Origin: an uncultured Bacilli bacterium
GTDB taxonomy: Bacteria > Bacillota_I > Bacilli_A > RF39 > UBA660
Length of the DNA stretch: 51,155 nt
Assembly (NCBI GenBank): GCA_934098385.1
Contig: CAKOOJ010000006.1
Coordinates: 1 to 51,155 of the forward strand
Direction: 5' to 3'
Shown here: positions 8,678 to 16,520 of the stretch, piece after piece
Layout of the letters: the number at the start of each line of letters is the position of its first letter
Numbering within the stretch: the first letter of the stretch is position 1
Position numbers and translations under genes: made by a program
Notes under the pieces: generated by a model
Databases searched by the model: none
The model's input: only the letters and a program-made list of their open reading frames with translations
What the model was told of the DNA's origin: nothing

Positions 8678-9604
8678 TTACTTTTTTAAATTAAGTGTTA
8701 ATTCTTTATCATCTTTGAAGTATGTATGATAATAATTTTCATCAAGTTTATCACTAATTTTAAATTTAATAAATATTTTATTATTCAATACTACAGAATA
8801 ACAATCATTAGATTGTTCCACATAATAAGTATCATAAACAAATTCTTCACTATTTTTATAAAGTTCTATATATTTATTTAAAGCATTATATATTAAGGTT
8901 TTATCTTTCACTTCTGTACTGATACTCGCAACATTTTCCTTCTTTATATTACCTCTTAAAATATTAAATGTATAAACATAACATTTTTTATCTTTATTAT
9001 AATAATTACTAATTTCAAACATAAAAGGTTTTATATTATTATAATTTTCTAAACTATTATATTCATTTAATCTTGATACTATATCAAAGAATACTTCTAC
9101 AACTTTAATAGACTTCTTATTATTATTTTTTTCTATGTAATTTGAGTTATCAAAATATATACATTTATTTTCTAATTTACTTTCTAATTCTTTAATTTTA
9201 TTTAAATCTTGTTCATTATTGATTGATATTTCTATAACGACGTTATTTTTTAAATTTATATTTAATTTATTATAATTATTATCATTTCCTTTATTATATG
9301 AAATGTAGTTAAATATATTACTATTTAAATATTTAGTAATTAGATTTTCTATTATATCAAAAGAATATCCATTATTTACAAATCTCATATTTAATATTTC
9401 TTTATTTACATTTCCATATGATATAACATTTATTAAATAAACATAATTATCTTCCTTTTCCCCTGTCATAGTATCTATTTTTATTACGTATTTTTTTTGT
9501 TTAGAATATTCGTCTAAACTATTATAATCTGATAAATTATTTATTAAATCACATAATAAACTTATTTTTTTATCATTCTTTTCTTTTTGTATTTCATTAT
9601 TCAT
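8678..9604 (-). CDS. Unknown protein with an internal domain duplication
   Basis: 308 aa, rich in Asn, Lys and Tyr, with no signal or membrane segment. Two halves share a pattern: residues about 15-130 contain LINNLSDYNSLDEY, YVYLINVISYGNVNKE and ENLITKYLNS; residues about 165-300 contain FDIVSRLNEYNSLENY, YVYTFNILRGNIKKE and NALNKYIELYKNS. This looks like an old tandem duplication of a 120-130 residue alpha/beta unit. It is divergent from sigK. I recognise no family. Confidence 0.55.
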   Translation of the reverse strand: MNNEIQKEKNDKKISLLCDLINNLSDYNSLDEYSKQKKYVIKIDTMTGEKEDNYVYLINVISYGNVNKEILNMRFVNNGYSFDIIENLITKYLNSNIFNYISYNKGNDNNYNKLNINLKNNVVIEISINNEQDLNKIKELESKLENKCIYFDNSNYIEKNNNKKSIKVVEVFFDIVSRLNEYNSLENYNNIKPFMFEISNYYNKDKKCYVYTFNILRGNIKKENVASISTEVKDKTLIYNALNKYIELYKNSEEFVYDTYYVEQSNDCYSVVLNNKIFIKFKISDKLDENYYHTYFKDDKELTLNLKK

Positions 9605-9697
9605 TTTTTATATCCCCTTTCAAATGGAATTATATACTACTACTTTTATCATTTTTTGTCAAATTTTAAAATATAATTTAATAGGTGATTTTATAAA

Positions 9698-10393
9698 ATG
9701 TTGTTTAGTTTGTTAAATATATTCAAAAACTTATATTTTTTTACGGGTTCTTATTCAATTAATGTATTTCCTGAACCTCTTAATGTAGAAGATGAAAAAA
9801 AATATTTGTTACTTGCAAATAATGGTGATAAAAATGCCAGAAATATGTTAATAGAACATAATTTAAGATTAGTAGCACATATTGTAAAAAAATATGATGT
9901 TAAAGAAAAAGATGTTGATGATTTAATAAGTATAGGTACTATAGGATTAATAAAGGGTGTTGATAGTTTTAAGAATGAAAAAAATACTAGACTTACTACT
10001 TATTGTGCCAAATGTATTCAAAATGAGATATTAATGTATTTTAGAAACAATAAAAAGCATATAAATGATGTTAGTTTGAATGATTCTATAGGTTATGATA
10101 AAGATGGAAATGAAATTAATTTAATAGATGTTATTAAGAGCAATGATGAAGATATTGTATTAAAATTACATAATAAGGACTCTATTGAAACTTTAATTAA
10201 TTATTTATCTATACTTAATGAAAGGGAAAAAGAAATTATAATTAAAAGATATGGTTTATTTAATAATGATGAGTTGACACAAAAAGAAATATCAGAAAAG
10301 TTAAATATATCTAGAAGTTACGTATCTCGTATAGAAAAAAGAGCACTTTTGAAGATATATAAAAGATTTTTAAAAGATAAAAAAGAATATTAG
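9698..10393 (+). CDS. sigK: Sporulation sigma factor SigK (pro-sigma-K)
   Basis: Directs late mother-cell transcription (coat and cortex genes) in endospore formers. 231 aa, uninterrupted. The segment FPEPLNVEDEKKYLLL followed by GDKNARNMLIEHNLRLVAHIVKK is nearly the Bacillus SigK sequence; region 2 (DDLISIGTIGLIKGVDSF) and region 4 (TQKEISEKLNISRSYVSRIEKRAL) are complete. The first 18-20 residues are hydrophobic (MLFSLLNIFKNLYFFTGS) and precede YSINVFPEPL, matching the pro-sequence and the cleavage region used by SpoIVFB in Bacillus. No skin-like element splits the gene. A ribosome site AGGTGAT precedes the ATG, and a strong terminator follows. Confidence 0.93.
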   Translation: MLFSLLNIFKNLYFFTGSYSINVFPEPLNVEDEKKYLLLANNGDKNARNMLIEHNLRLVAHIVKKYDVKEKDVDDLISIGTIGLIKGVDSFKNEKNTRLTTYCAKCIQNEILMYFRNNKKHINDVSLNDSIGYDKDGNEINLIDVIKSNDEDIVLKLHNKDSIETLINYLSILNEREKEIIIKRYGLFNNDELTQKEISEKLNISRSYVSRIEKRALLKIYKRFLKDKKEY

Positions 10394-10404
10394 AACAAAT
10401 ATAT

Positions 10405-10440
10405 TAAAAGAGTACTTTTTATCATCTGTACTCTTTTCTC
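10405..10440 (+). terminator. Intrinsic terminator of sigK
   Basis: A 9-bp stem (AAAGAGTAC pairing with GTACTCTTT) around a 12-base loop, followed by TTCTCTT, 12 bases after the sigK stop. Confidence 0.75.
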
Positions 10441-10547
10441 TTCATAAATTAATAAAATAACTTTTTCTTTATTTTGTTCTAAAATAATAATGTCAAAAAA
10501 GTTGTTTTATAAACTAGATTATACCCAGCCTAAATCAAAAATGTCCA

Positions 10548-12422
10548 TCAATCAGCTATTGTGTAGGCATTTGCCCTTGTCCCATTTCCTCCAGTTATTT
10601 GAACACTAGATTTCAGAGAAACTGCGGGACGGAACGAGTTGTAGTTGTTCACAAAGCTGCTGCTGACGAGGCCATTGAAGTACACGCCGAATGCGTTATC
10701 GAAGCGGCAGTCGAAGAATTTAGGCGACAAAGACCAAAACCATAATGAATTTGATTTTTGATAATCATTTATTAAATAATAATCTGAATTACTAGTATAT
10801 ACTTTACCACCTGCATATACTATTTCGTCTGCTGTTAATGTTCCTACATACATATCTGTATTATCTGCAAATTTATTCATATTTGTTCCATTACATTTTA
10901 GTGTTGGTTCTTTTGTTGTTTTTTCATTTAAATGAACATATGAATCGTAATCAAATGATGAACCCTTAATTTGTTTATCTAGCATTTCTTGACTAGTTAA
11001 TGCTGTAGTATTATCACTACTAGTAGCATATGCCTTATCATTTAAACACCAATCTCCTGCTTTTAATTTATCTAAATAATTTGCAAGTGGTCCAGTTTGG
11101 AAGTTTTTAAATGCTGTTGCCATTGATTTATCATTATTTGTTTCACCATTTAAATAGTTCATTAAAGTTTTTGTAATTGAATTTTCTGTTCCATCTGATG
11201 CTGTTAATGTGTTTTCTGCATATTGTGTATATCCAAAATTACCAGTTTTTGTTGTACCACCAGTTGTAGTTGATATATTCCAATTACCATCACTTGTTGC
11301 ACAAGTACTATCTTGGTCTTCTAATATTAATTTTATACTTCCGTCTCCTGCTATACGAACTGTTCTCCAACACATTCCAGCAAAATTAACATAGTTATCT
11401 ATTACATTTCCTCTGTAATAATAACTTGTTCCATAATCATCTGTTGCAACAGACATATTTTTTTCATAATCATATATCACATCGGCCGTTATTGCTACTG
11501 TTGAACTCTTACATGATTTAACATACCAAGACTCTCCAACTGTTGGATAAGATATATATTTTCCTACTATTGTATCACTACATTCAGATACAGAGCCATC
11601 ACTAAAACCATCATTCCAAGCATTCCAAGGTTGAGCGTCATCATAAGTTGAACCGTAACTCCAAGATGATTGTTTACTCATATCAAGTTCTTGCTCGTTT
11701 TTAAATTTACCAGTACCACTTTTACCAGATGTTTCTTCTGCAACTTGTGTTTTTGGACTTGACAACAATTCTGTTCCATTTGTTTTATTCTTAGAATTCT
11801 CTATTATGTTATATGCTAAACTATTGGTATTAGCCGAATATGGGTTTGTCATACTTTCTATATTTGTGATGTTTATTCTTGCTTGTAAAGACTTACCCAT
11901 ATCATTACTTTGGTCTATTCCAGTATCTATGTACCACATCTTAAATGTATATGTATGTACATCTCCCTCTTTTATACTATTTCCAACTAATACTCCTCCG
12001 TTTATTGGAAATATACTTTGTGTATTTACTCCATCGCAATTCGTTCCATCACTTTTTGAACAAGTTAATGTATATCTAAAGTCATTACTTTCAAATGTAG
12101 TGGTAGTTCCATCACTTGCTTTTGTTACGCTAACATTTTCTATAACTACTACATAACTAGTATCACTACCATTATTAGTTACAGTAAATGTTTTTGATCC
12201 AATTTCAGTATCACTTGGTATTAGTGTTAAATCTTTACCCAATATCTCTGCACTATTATCACTATAAGTAAGTTGCAAATTTTTTGTAGTTACAGATATA
12301 CTCTTATCATTTTCATTTCCTTTTATCTTTGTTAAAAAATATGCATATGTAAGCCCTACTAATATTAATAATACTAAAAATATTCCAGTAATACTTACTA
12401 TTATTCTTTGATTTCTATTCAT
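10548..12422 (-). CDS. SipW-type surface protein A with a C-type-lectin-like variable C-terminus
   Basis: 624 aa from ATG 12422, which follows AAGGAGGAGAAG; an in-frame ATG at 12461 lacks a ribosome site. The N-terminus is MNRNQRIIVSITGIF, a long hydrophobic stretch ending GLTYAYF, the type of signal recognised by SipW-like peptidases (TasA/camelysin-like). A beta-sandwich-like segment follows (about 35-190), then a low-complexity linker, then the conserved RGNVIDNYVNFAGMCWRTVRI...GDGSIKLIL block (about 300-330), and a C-terminal domain ending WSLSPKFF...RPAVSLK, of the FGE/C-type-lectin kind. A stretch near the end has aberrant GC-rich codons (separate entry). No LPxTG anchor. Paralogue of the gene at 49477. 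Likely extracellular or cell-surface; ligand unknown. Confidence 0.75.
   Translation of the reverse strand: MNRNQRIIVSITGIFLVLLILVGLTYAYFLTKIKGNENDKSISVTTKNLQLTYSDNSAEILGKDLTLIPSDTEIGSKTFTVTNNGSDTSYVVVIENVSVTKASDGTTTTFESNDFRYTLTCSKSDGTNCDGVNTQSIFPINGGVLVGNSIKEGDVHTYTFKMWYIDTGIDQSNDMGKSLQARINITNIESMTNPYSANTNSLAYNIIENSKNKTNGTELLSSPKTQVAEETSGKSGTGKFKNEQELDMSKQSSWSYGSTYDDAQPWNAWNDGFSDGSVSECSDTIVGKYISYPTVGESWYVKSCKSSTVAITADVIYDYEKNMSVATDDYGTSYYYRGNVIDNYVNFAGMCWRTVRIAGDGSIKLILEDQDSTCATSDGNWNISTTTGGTTKTGNFGYTQYAENTLTASDGTENSITKTLMNYLNGETNNDKSMATAFKNFQTGPLANYLDKLKAGDWCLNDKAYATSSDNTTALTSQEMLDKQIKGSSFDYDSYVHLNEKTTKEPTLKCNGTNMNKFADNTDMYVGTLTADEIVYAGGKVYTSNSDYYLINDYQKSNSLWFWSLSPKFFDCRFDNAFGVYFNGLVSSSFVNNYNSFRPAVSLKSSVQITGGNGTRANAYTIAD
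10626..10718 (-). other. Candidate DGR variable region in surface protein A
   Basis: Over these 31 codons (FFDCRF to SFRP), 23 end in C, 5 in A or T and 3 in G, and GC is about 53 percent, against mostly A/T-ending codons in the rest of the gene. The presumed surface-loop positions (D, C, R, F; G; Y; L; S, S, S; N, N, Y, N) are all NNC codons. That is what random substitution of the two adenines of AAC template codons gives. The position, near the C-terminus of a WSLSP...RPAVSL domain, matches known retroelement targets. Inference; no template or reverse transcriptase is in the window. Confidence 0.6.
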
Positions 12423-12423
12423 G

Positions 12424-12518
12424 CTTCTCCTCCTTCTTATTACACACAAAAAAGACTTCATTTTTTACTTCTGTTTATACCCCCCCCCCCGAACAAAATT
12501 TCGAGGTCGGAGGAGAAG
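12424..12518. repeat. 10-bp inverted repeat flanking the gene A promoter and poly-G tract
   Basis: CTTCTCCTCC at 12424-12433 is the exact inverted copy of GGAGGAGAAG at 12509-12518, with 75 bp between. The left arm contains the Shine-Dalgarno of gene A; the right arm has no start codon near it, so it is not simply another ribosome site. The arrangement would allow site-specific inversion of the promoter segment, but no invertase is in the window. Confidence 0.5.
12480..12490 (-). repeat. 11-base poly-G tract upstream of surface gene A
   Basis: Eleven consecutive Cs on the plus strand (G on the coding strand), 58-68 bases upstream of the start, immediately followed by TATAAA and preceded by TTGTTC. 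In so AT-rich a sequence such a tract is highly unlikely by chance; its position inside a candidate promoter suggests slipped-strand phase variation. Confidence 0.8.
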
Positions 12519-12625
12519 TATAAAGTCTTATATAATCTTTTTTATGAATAGAAAATTTCTTAAATTTGGTATCTCTACCTTAATAAAATATTATCATTTT
12601 TTTAATACTTTGTAAATATATTTTT

Positions 12626-13084
12626 TTATTTATTTGTTGAACCAAATCCACCTATTCTTTCACCTATCGCATCATCATCATCAGTTACAAGAAATTTTTG
12701 AAAATATGCTTGTGCAATTTTATCGCCTTTTTTTATTTCAACATCTTCATCTTTTATGTTTATGCATTGTACAAAGATATGTCCATCATTATCTATGTTT
12801 CCATAATAATCACTATCTATTACTCCCATACTATGTGGAAACATTATACCTTGCTTTTTAGGTCCACTTGAACGTGGAAGTATCATTAAAACTTCATCAT
12901 CCAACATATAAGCTTTTAAACCTGTAGGAATAAGTGTAGGTTTCATACCAATTTTAAATGATGGTAATACTATATCACAAGCGGCTTCTATATCATATGC
13001 TGCACTATGAGCTGTACTCCTTCTAGGTAAATTTATATTTTCGTTTTCATAACCTTTTGCTATTTCAAATCCTCTTTCTCTCAT
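12626..13084 (-). CDS. dut: Trimeric dUTP diphosphatase
   Basis: Hydrolyses dUTP to dUMP and pyrophosphate, keeping uracil out of DNA and feeding thymidylate synthesis. All five motifs of the homotrimeric family are visible in 152 aa: AAYDIEA (1), PRSSGPKKQG (2), GVIDSDYYGNI (3, with the catalytic Asp), GDKIAQAYFQ (4) and RIGGFGSTNK (5, the flexible C-terminal arm). The gap to nrdG is 1 base, placing it in one nucleotide-supply operon with the anaerobic ribonucleotide reductase. Confidence 0.95.
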   Translation of the reverse strand: MRERGFEIAKGYENENINLPRRSTAHSAAYDIEAACDIVLPSFKIGMKPTLIPTGLKAYMLDDEVLMILPRSSGPKKQGIMFPHSMGVIDSDYYGNIDNDGHIFVQCINIKDEDVEIKKGDKIAQAYFQKFLVTDDDDAIGERIGGFGSTNK

Positions 13085-13085
13085 T

Positions 13086-13580
13086 TTACACCTCTACTAA
13101 TTCTATTTTATTTGTTTTTAAACTTTTTTTTACATCTATCACTCTTTGATTAGATGAACCTCTATATTTTAATCTAAAATCATGTAATTCATCTTTGTAT
13201 ACTCCATCAACAAGTACATCTATATAATTTAATATTTCAAAATTATTTAAGTTTTTATCAAATAGAAAGCCTGACCAAACCCATATATTTTTATCTGGAT
13301 AGATACTTTTAAACTTTTTAGCAAGTTTAGTTGTTCCTTCAATATTTTTTGGATGAAGTGGTTCACCACCTAGTATAGAAAGTCCAACAATATAATCTGG
13401 TTTTGCGAGTTCTATAACCTTATTAATTACTTCATCAGTAAATTCTTTACCTCCGTTAAAATCATGAGTTTCTTTATTAAAACAATTTTTACAATTAAAT
13501 GTACAGCCTTGCATGAAGATAGATACTCGTATTCCAGGTCCATTTGATATATCCATTTTTCTAATTTTATTATATCTCAT
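13086..13580 (-). CDS. nrdG: Anaerobic ribonucleotide reductase activase (radical SAM)
   Basis: Generates the glycyl radical on NrdD using a 4Fe-4S cluster and S-adenosylmethionine. 164 aa, the normal length. The radical SAM cluster motif is the C-x3-C-x2-C in MQGCTFNCKNCFN (about 28-40), and SILGGEPLHPKN is the glycine-rich SAM-binding segment. It lies 2 bases after nrdD and 1 base before dut. Confidence 0.95.
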   Translation of the reverse strand: MRYNKIRKMDISNGPGIRVSIFMQGCTFNCKNCFNKETHDFNGGKEFTDEVINKVIELAKPDYIVGLSILGGEPLHPKNIEGTTKLAKKFKSIYPDKNIWVWSGFLFDKNLNNFEILNYIDVLVDGVYKDELHDFRLKYRGSSNQRVIDVKKSLKTNKIELVEV

Positions 13581-13582
13581 AA

Positions 13583-15742
13583 TTATTCCTCAGAATCTTT
13601 ATTATCTATATGTATTACTCTTTCTTTTATTTCTTGTGTTCTTCCTTTATTCCAGAAATTTGTTCCAATATAACCACAAGTACGTCTTGCAACATTTAAT
13701 TTATCATGATCTCTATTACCACAATTAGGACAATACCATTCTAATTTATCATCTAAAAGTATTTCACCTTCATAACCACATTCTTGACAATAATCACTCT
13801 TTGTATTTAGTTCTGCATACATAATATTGTCATATATAAATTTAATTACTTCCATAACAGCATCTAAGTTATTAGTTAGATTAGGAGTTTCTATATAACT
13901 TATTGCACCACCTGGAGATAATTTTTGAAATTCACTTTCTAATTTTAATTTAGTAAATGCGTCAATTTCTTCAAATACAGGAACATGATATGAGTTAGTT
14001 ATATAATTTCTATCAGTTATACCTTTTATTACTCCGAAACGATCTTTTAAACATTTTGCAAATTTATATGTTGTGGATTCTATAGGAGTTCCATAAACAC
14101 TATAATCTATTTTTTCCATTTCTTTCCATTCATTACATTTATCATTCATTTTTTTCATTACTTCGATTGCAAAATCATGTCCTTTACCACCATCAGTATG
14201 GCTATGTCCTGTCATAAATTTAACACATTCATAAAGTCCTGCATAACCCAAAGATATTGTTGAATAACCATCATGTAATAAATCATGAATAGGTTCTCCC
14301 TTTTTTAGTCTTGCTAGAGCTCCATGTTGCCAAAGTATCGGTGCAACATCACTAGTTGCTTTACTTAATCTTTTATGTCTTATTTGTAAAGCTCTATGAC
14401 ACATTTCAAGTCTATCATCAAATATATTCCAAAAATCTTCCATATCTTTATCACTTGATAATGCAACATCTACTAAATTAATTGTAACAACACCTTGATT
14501 AAATCTACCATAATATTTAGGTTTTCCGTCTTTATCAACATATGGTGTTAAGAATGAACGACATCCCATACATGGATAACAATTTCCATTTCCATTCTTA
14601 TCTATTTTCATTTCTTTCATAACTTTTTCAGAAATATAATCTGGTACCATACGTTTAGCAGTACACTTACAAGCAAGTTCTGTTAAATAATAATATTTTG
14701 AACCTTCTTTAATATTATCTTCTTCAAGTACGTATAAAAGCTTAGGGAACGCTGGAGTAATATATACACCTTTTTCATTCTTCATACCTAATATTCTTTG
14801 ATTTAAAACTTCTTCTATTATCATAGCAAGTTCATCTTTATATTCTTCGGTTTCTCCTAAATACATACATACACTTAAGAATGGCGCTTGTCCATTAGTT
14901 GTAGTCATAGAATTAATTTGATATTGGAAAGTTTGTACTCCATCAGTTATTTCTTTCTTTAAATCTTCTTTAGCATATTTTTCACATTCTGCTTTAGTAA
15001 ATTTACGTTTTTTATACTTATCTAAATATTTATTATAACTATCCCTTACGAATGGCGCTAAATGTGTTAATGTTATAGTACAACCACCATATTGACTACT
15101 AGACACAGCAGTAATAAGTTGTGTTGCAATAGTCATTGCTGTTAAAAATCTATGAGGCTTTTCTATCATAACACCATTTATATTGGTACCATTTTGTAGC
15201 ATATCTTCTAAATTAATTAAATCACAATTATGTAAAGCATTTTGTGCAAAATAATCTGCATCATGGAAATGAATTATACCGTCATCATGAGCTTGAACTA
15301 TATCTTCTGGAAGCAAAAATCTTCTTGTAATATCTGTAGAAGTAATACCAGCCAAATAATCTCTTTGTGTTGTCACAACTTTAGCATTCTTATTAGAATT
15401 TTCAGTATTCCAATATTCGTTTTCTCCATCTATTAACTCTTTTATAGCTAAATCAGTAGTATTGCTACGTCTAACTAATTCTCTAGTATATCTATAAGTA
15501 ATATATTTCTTAGCAAGTTCATATTTACCAATAGACATTAATTTCATTTCAATAATATCTTGTATATCTTCAACTAATATTCTTTTTTTATTTAATCTTT
15601 CTATATATTTAATAATATTTTTTATTTGAGTACTAGAAGCTTGATCATCTTCTTCTACTTCAACATTTGCCTTATTAATAGCAATTTCAACTTTTTCTGG
15701 ACACCAATCAACCATATGTCCGTCTCTTTTAATTACCTTCAT
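13583..15742 (-). CDS. nrdD: Anaerobic ribonucleoside-triphosphate reductase
   Basis: Class III reductase making dNTPs from NTPs without oxygen. 719 aa. An N-terminal ATP-cone (about 1-90, MKVIKRDGHMVDWCPEKVEIAINKA) gives allosteric control; the catalytic barrel holds GNCYPCMGCRSFLTPY; near the C-terminus are the zinc site cysteines CQECGYEGE and CPNCGNRD and the glycyl-radical loop RRTCGYIGTNFWNKGRTQEI. First gene of nrdD-nrdG-dut. The divergent Crp/Fnr-type gene and a perfect palindrome between them suggest oxygen- or redox-linked regulation. No aerobic reductase is in the window. Confidence 0.97.
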   Translation of the reverse strand: MKVIKRDGHMVDWCPEKVEIAINKANVEVEEDDQASSTQIKNIIKYIERLNKKRILVEDIQDIIEMKLMSIGKYELAKKYITYRYTRELVRRSNTTDLAIKELIDGENEYWNTENSNKNAKVVTTQRDYLAGITSTDITRRFLLPEDIVQAHDDGIIHFHDADYFAQNALHNCDLINLEDMLQNGTNINGVMIEKPHRFLTAMTIATQLITAVSSSQYGGCTITLTHLAPFVRDSYNKYLDKYKKRKFTKAECEKYAKEDLKKEITDGVQTFQYQINSMTTTNGQAPFLSVCMYLGETEEYKDELAMIIEEVLNQRILGMKNEKGVYITPAFPKLLYVLEEDNIKEGSKYYYLTELACKCTAKRMVPDYISEKVMKEMKIDKNGNGNCYPCMGCRSFLTPYVDKDGKPKYYGRFNQGVVTINLVDVALSSDKDMEDFWNIFDDRLEMCHRALQIRHKRLSKATSDVAPILWQHGALARLKKGEPIHDLLHDGYSTISLGYAGLYECVKFMTGHSHTDGGKGHDFAIEVMKKMNDKCNEWKEMEKIDYSVYGTPIESTTYKFAKCLKDRFGVIKGITDRNYITNSYHVPVFEEIDAFTKLKLESEFQKLSPGGAISYIETPNLTNNLDAVMEVIKFIYDNIMYAELNTKSDYCQECGYEGEILLDDKLEWYCPNCGNRDHDKLNVARRTCGYIGTNFWNKGRTQEIKERVIHIDNKDSEE

Positions 15743-15797
15743 ATTCTACCTCTCCTACTTTCATGACAAAATCATACAATATTTTTTACAATTAGTA

Positions 15798-15815
15798 TTG
15801 TTGCAATTGCAACAA
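15798..15815. promoter_or_regulatory. 18-bp perfect palindrome, candidate Crp/Fnr operator
   Basis: TTGTTGCAATTGCAACAA is perfectly symmetric and sits between nrdD and the Crp/Fnr gene. It overlaps the -35 of the latter, which would fit autoregulation and joint control of nrdD. Recognition by this regulator is inferred from position. Confidence 0.6.
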
Positions 15816-15835
15816 ATACAAAAAAATGATATTAT
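15807..15835 (+). promoter_or_regulatory. Promoter of the Crp/Fnr-family gene
   Basis: TTGCAA (15807-15812), 17-bp spacer, TATTAT (15830-15835). The -35 lies in the right half of the palindrome at 15798-15815. Confidence 0.55.
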
Positions 15836-15853
15836 TTAACTAGGTGATGTAAA

Positions 15854-16498
15854 ATGAATGATTTATTTAATAATATATTAAATGAGCATAGAGATAAAAT
15901 ATTAAAATCTTTGGAGGGTAATACTTTACATTTTAAAAAAAATAATACTATTCTTTCTAACATAAAACAAGAAAATATTATAGGGATCATATTAGAAGGA
16001 TATGTACAAATAGTTAAAACAGACTATAATGGTAATAGAACTATAATAGAAGATTTATATGATAATGATATATTCTCTTCTAAATTGTCAAACATATCAA
16101 ACAATGAATATAGCATTGTAACAAAAGAAGATACTAAATTAATAATTTTATATTTTAATGAAATATTAAATAATGAATTAAATACATCATACTATAATCA
16201 ATTTCTAAAAAATTTACTTCATATTATGTCTAATAAAATGACTAATATTAATAATAGAATAGAAATATTATCCAATAAAACAATAAGAAATAAGTTACTT
16301 GCATATTTTAAAATAATGTCTAAAAGAAATAATTCAAAAGTTATATATTTACCATATACTTTTATAGATTTAGCAGATTATTTAGGAGTAGATAGAAGTG
16401 CTATGTATAGAGAACTCAAGAATTTGAAAGAAGAAGGTTTAATAACAATTGTAAATAAAAAAATAATATTACACTTTTATGAAGAACAATTTATATGA
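15854..16498 (+). CDS. Crp/Fnr-family transcriptional regulator
   Basis: 214 aa. The N-terminal half is a cyclic-nucleotide-binding-type beta-barrel (about 20-115: IIGIILEGYVQIVKTDYNGNRTIIEDL), followed by the dimerisation helix (about 120-145) and a winged helix of the Crp type (about 150-205: FIDLADYLGVDRSAMYRELKNLKEEGLI). It lacks an N-terminal cysteine cluster, so it is not a classical Fe-S Fnr; the effector is unknown. It lies divergent from nrdD with a palindromic operator between, and is followed 22 bases later by an aminopeptidase gene. Regulation of anaerobic nucleotide synthesis is the natural guess. Confidence 0.82.
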   Translation: MNDLFNNILNEHRDKILKSLEGNTLHFKKNNTILSNIKQENIIGIILEGYVQIVKTDYNGNRTIIEDLYDNDIFSSKLSNISNNEYSIVTKEDTKLIILYFNEILNNELNTSYYNQFLKNLLHIMSNKMTNINNRIEILSNKTIRNKLLAYFKIMSKRNNSKVIYLPYTFIDLADYLGVDRSAMYRELKNLKEEGLITIVNKKIILHFYEEQFI

Positions 16499-16520
16499 TA
16501 AAATAATATTGGTGATCTAA

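Noticed and set aside
12544..12615. Plus-strand frame beginning ATGAATAGAAA as a truncated surface gene
   Set aside because: Only the first three to four codons resemble the family; no ribosome site at correct spacing. Mentioned only in connection with the inverted repeat.
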